From positions 1 to 13,072 of the forward strand of contig JAVBYB010000100.1 in the NCBI GenBank assembly GCA_030824255.1: DNA of 13,072 nt, read 5' to 3'. The stretch's first letter is position 1. Every line of letters begins with the position of its first letter. The stretch is from a bacterium. GTDB taxonomy: Bacteria; Pseudomonadota; Alphaproteobacteria; Caulobacterales; Hyphomonadaceae. The notes under the pieces are model-generated. The model did not search any database and was not told the origin of the DNA. It was given only the letters and a program-made list of their open reading frames with translations. A program made the position numbers and the translations under genes. Shown in pieces: positions 12,405 to 13,072 of the stretch.

Positions 12405-13072
12405 ATGGACGGCAGCTGGAGCAAACCCGTTGAGCCGTCCGCGATCGTAAGAGAGCCACTGATCGCACTCCAGCACGTCTCCAAGAGCTATCGGCGCGGG
12501 CGCGAGATTGTGCCTGTATTCAAGGATCTCAACGTTGCGGTCGGCCGCGGCGATTTCACCGCGATCACGGGGCCGTCCGGCTCAGGCAAGACGACACTTC
12601 TGAACATGCTCGGCGGGCTCGATCGGCCCTGCACGGGTACGATCGCATTTGACGGCGTCGATGTTGCGCGCATGTCCGAGGGGCGCCTGTCGTCATGGCG
12701 CGCCGAAAATGTCGGCTTCATCTTCCAGTTCTGCAATCTGATGCCCGCGCTTTCGGCCGCAGCCAATGTGGAGCTCCCATTGCTCCTCACGCCCATGAGC
12801 GCCCACGAGCGCCGCAAGCGAGCCCGTATCGCGCTCGATATCGTGGGCCTGTCAGATCGCGCCAGCCACAAGCCGCGCGAGCTTTCGGGCGGACAGCAGC
12901 AGCGCGTCGCCATTGCCCGCGCCGTCATAGCCGATCCCAAGGTGATCCTGGCTGACGAACCCACAGGCGATCTTGACCGCGCAACGTCGATCGAAATCCT
13001 TGAAATCCTCCGCCTGCTGAACCGCGAGTTCAACAAGACGATCGTTATGGTGACGCACGACCCCGTCGCGGC
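12405..13072 (+). CDS. ABC transporter ATP-binding protein, LolD/MacB type (3' end cut by window)
   Basis: 222 complete codons are present with no stop before the window end. The ATG directly follows the adaptor stop (TGAATG), and GGAGG sits about 7 nt before it, in the adaptor's last codons. All nucleotide-binding motifs are intact: Walker [10 protein letters not shown] (56-64), Q-loop Q108 in [10 protein letters not shown], signature [14 protein letters not shown] (160-173), Walker [13 protein letters not shown] (180-191) and switch H218 in VTHD. The form [20 protein letters not shown] and the D-loop GDLD fit the LolD/MacB/FtsE group, which works with FtsX-like permeases, not import systems. 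An N-terminal extension of about 18 residues precedes the first strand. With the adaptor it forms the energising part of an exporter across the envelope. Whether it is fused to a permease, as in MacB, or is a separate ATPase cannot be decided, because the end is missing. Confidence 0.93.
   Translation, partial: MDGSWSKPVEPSAIVREPLIALQHVSKSYRRGREIVPVFKDLNVAVGRGDFTAITGPSGSGKTTLLNMLGGLDRPCTGTIAFDGVDVARMSEGRLSSWRAENVGFIFQFCNLMPALSAAANVELPLLLTPMSAHERRKRARIALDIVGLSDRASHKPRELSGGQQQRVAIARAVIADPKVILADEPTGDLDRATSIEILEILRLLNREFNKTIVMVTHDPVA

Noticed and set aside
12488..13036. Minus-strand frame of 182 codons opposite the ABC ATPase
   Set aside because: The plus strand encodes every ABC ATPase motif in this stretch; the antisense frame is a codon-bias artefact.

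Overview
The window looks like a stretch of an alphaproteobacterial chromosome. It is GC-rich, has short intergenic gaps and clear Shine-Dalgarno sequences, and carries a CtrA-type box (TTAA-N7-TTAA) in one promoter. The hybrid CheA, the LuxR-type regulator with GAF/PAS-like parts and the alternate-class chaperone/usher pilus also fit Caulobacterales/Hyphomonadaceae-like bacteria. The class is inferred with moderate confidence; genus and species cannot be read from this sequence. I see no rRNA, tRNA, CRISPR array, transposase or prophage gene.

Layout. (1) Positions 1-4229, plus strand: the tail of a chemosensory operon. It holds the C-terminus of a CheA kinase fused to a receiver, a CheB methylesterase, and a large hybrid histidine kinase (REC-REC-PAS-HisKA-HATPase-REC). 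The genes overlap by 4 bp each. (2) 4234-5316, minus strand: a LuxR-type regulator convergent with the kinase. (3) 5317-5649: a gap holding an AT-rich palindromic site. (4) 5650-6030, plus strand: a small secreted protein of unknown function. (5) 10907-6095, minus strand: a chaperone/usher fimbrial locus of the CS1/CFA-I (alternate, TcfC-like) type, in the order chaperone, pilin, second pilin, usher. An internal promoter precedes the main pilin, and an intrinsic terminator lies between the two pilins. (6) 10908-11402: a 495-bp divergent intergenic region with a paired direct-repeat module and inverted repeats. (7) 11403-13072, plus strand: a periplasmic adaptor (HlyD/MacA-like) followed by a LolD/MacB-type ABC ATPase cut by the window end.

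How the parts may work together. The CheA-REC, CheB and hybrid-kinase trio resembles alternative-function chemosensory systems such as the Rhodospirillum centenum Che3 (CheA3/CheS3) system, rather than a flagellar pathway. The nearby regulator and surface pilus suggest an output linked to attachment or surface life, but that link rests on proximity only. Within the pilus locus, the separate promoter before the main pilin and the terminator after it would give much more main pilin than second pilin or usher. The ABC exporter seems to be an independent operon read divergently from the pilus genes.
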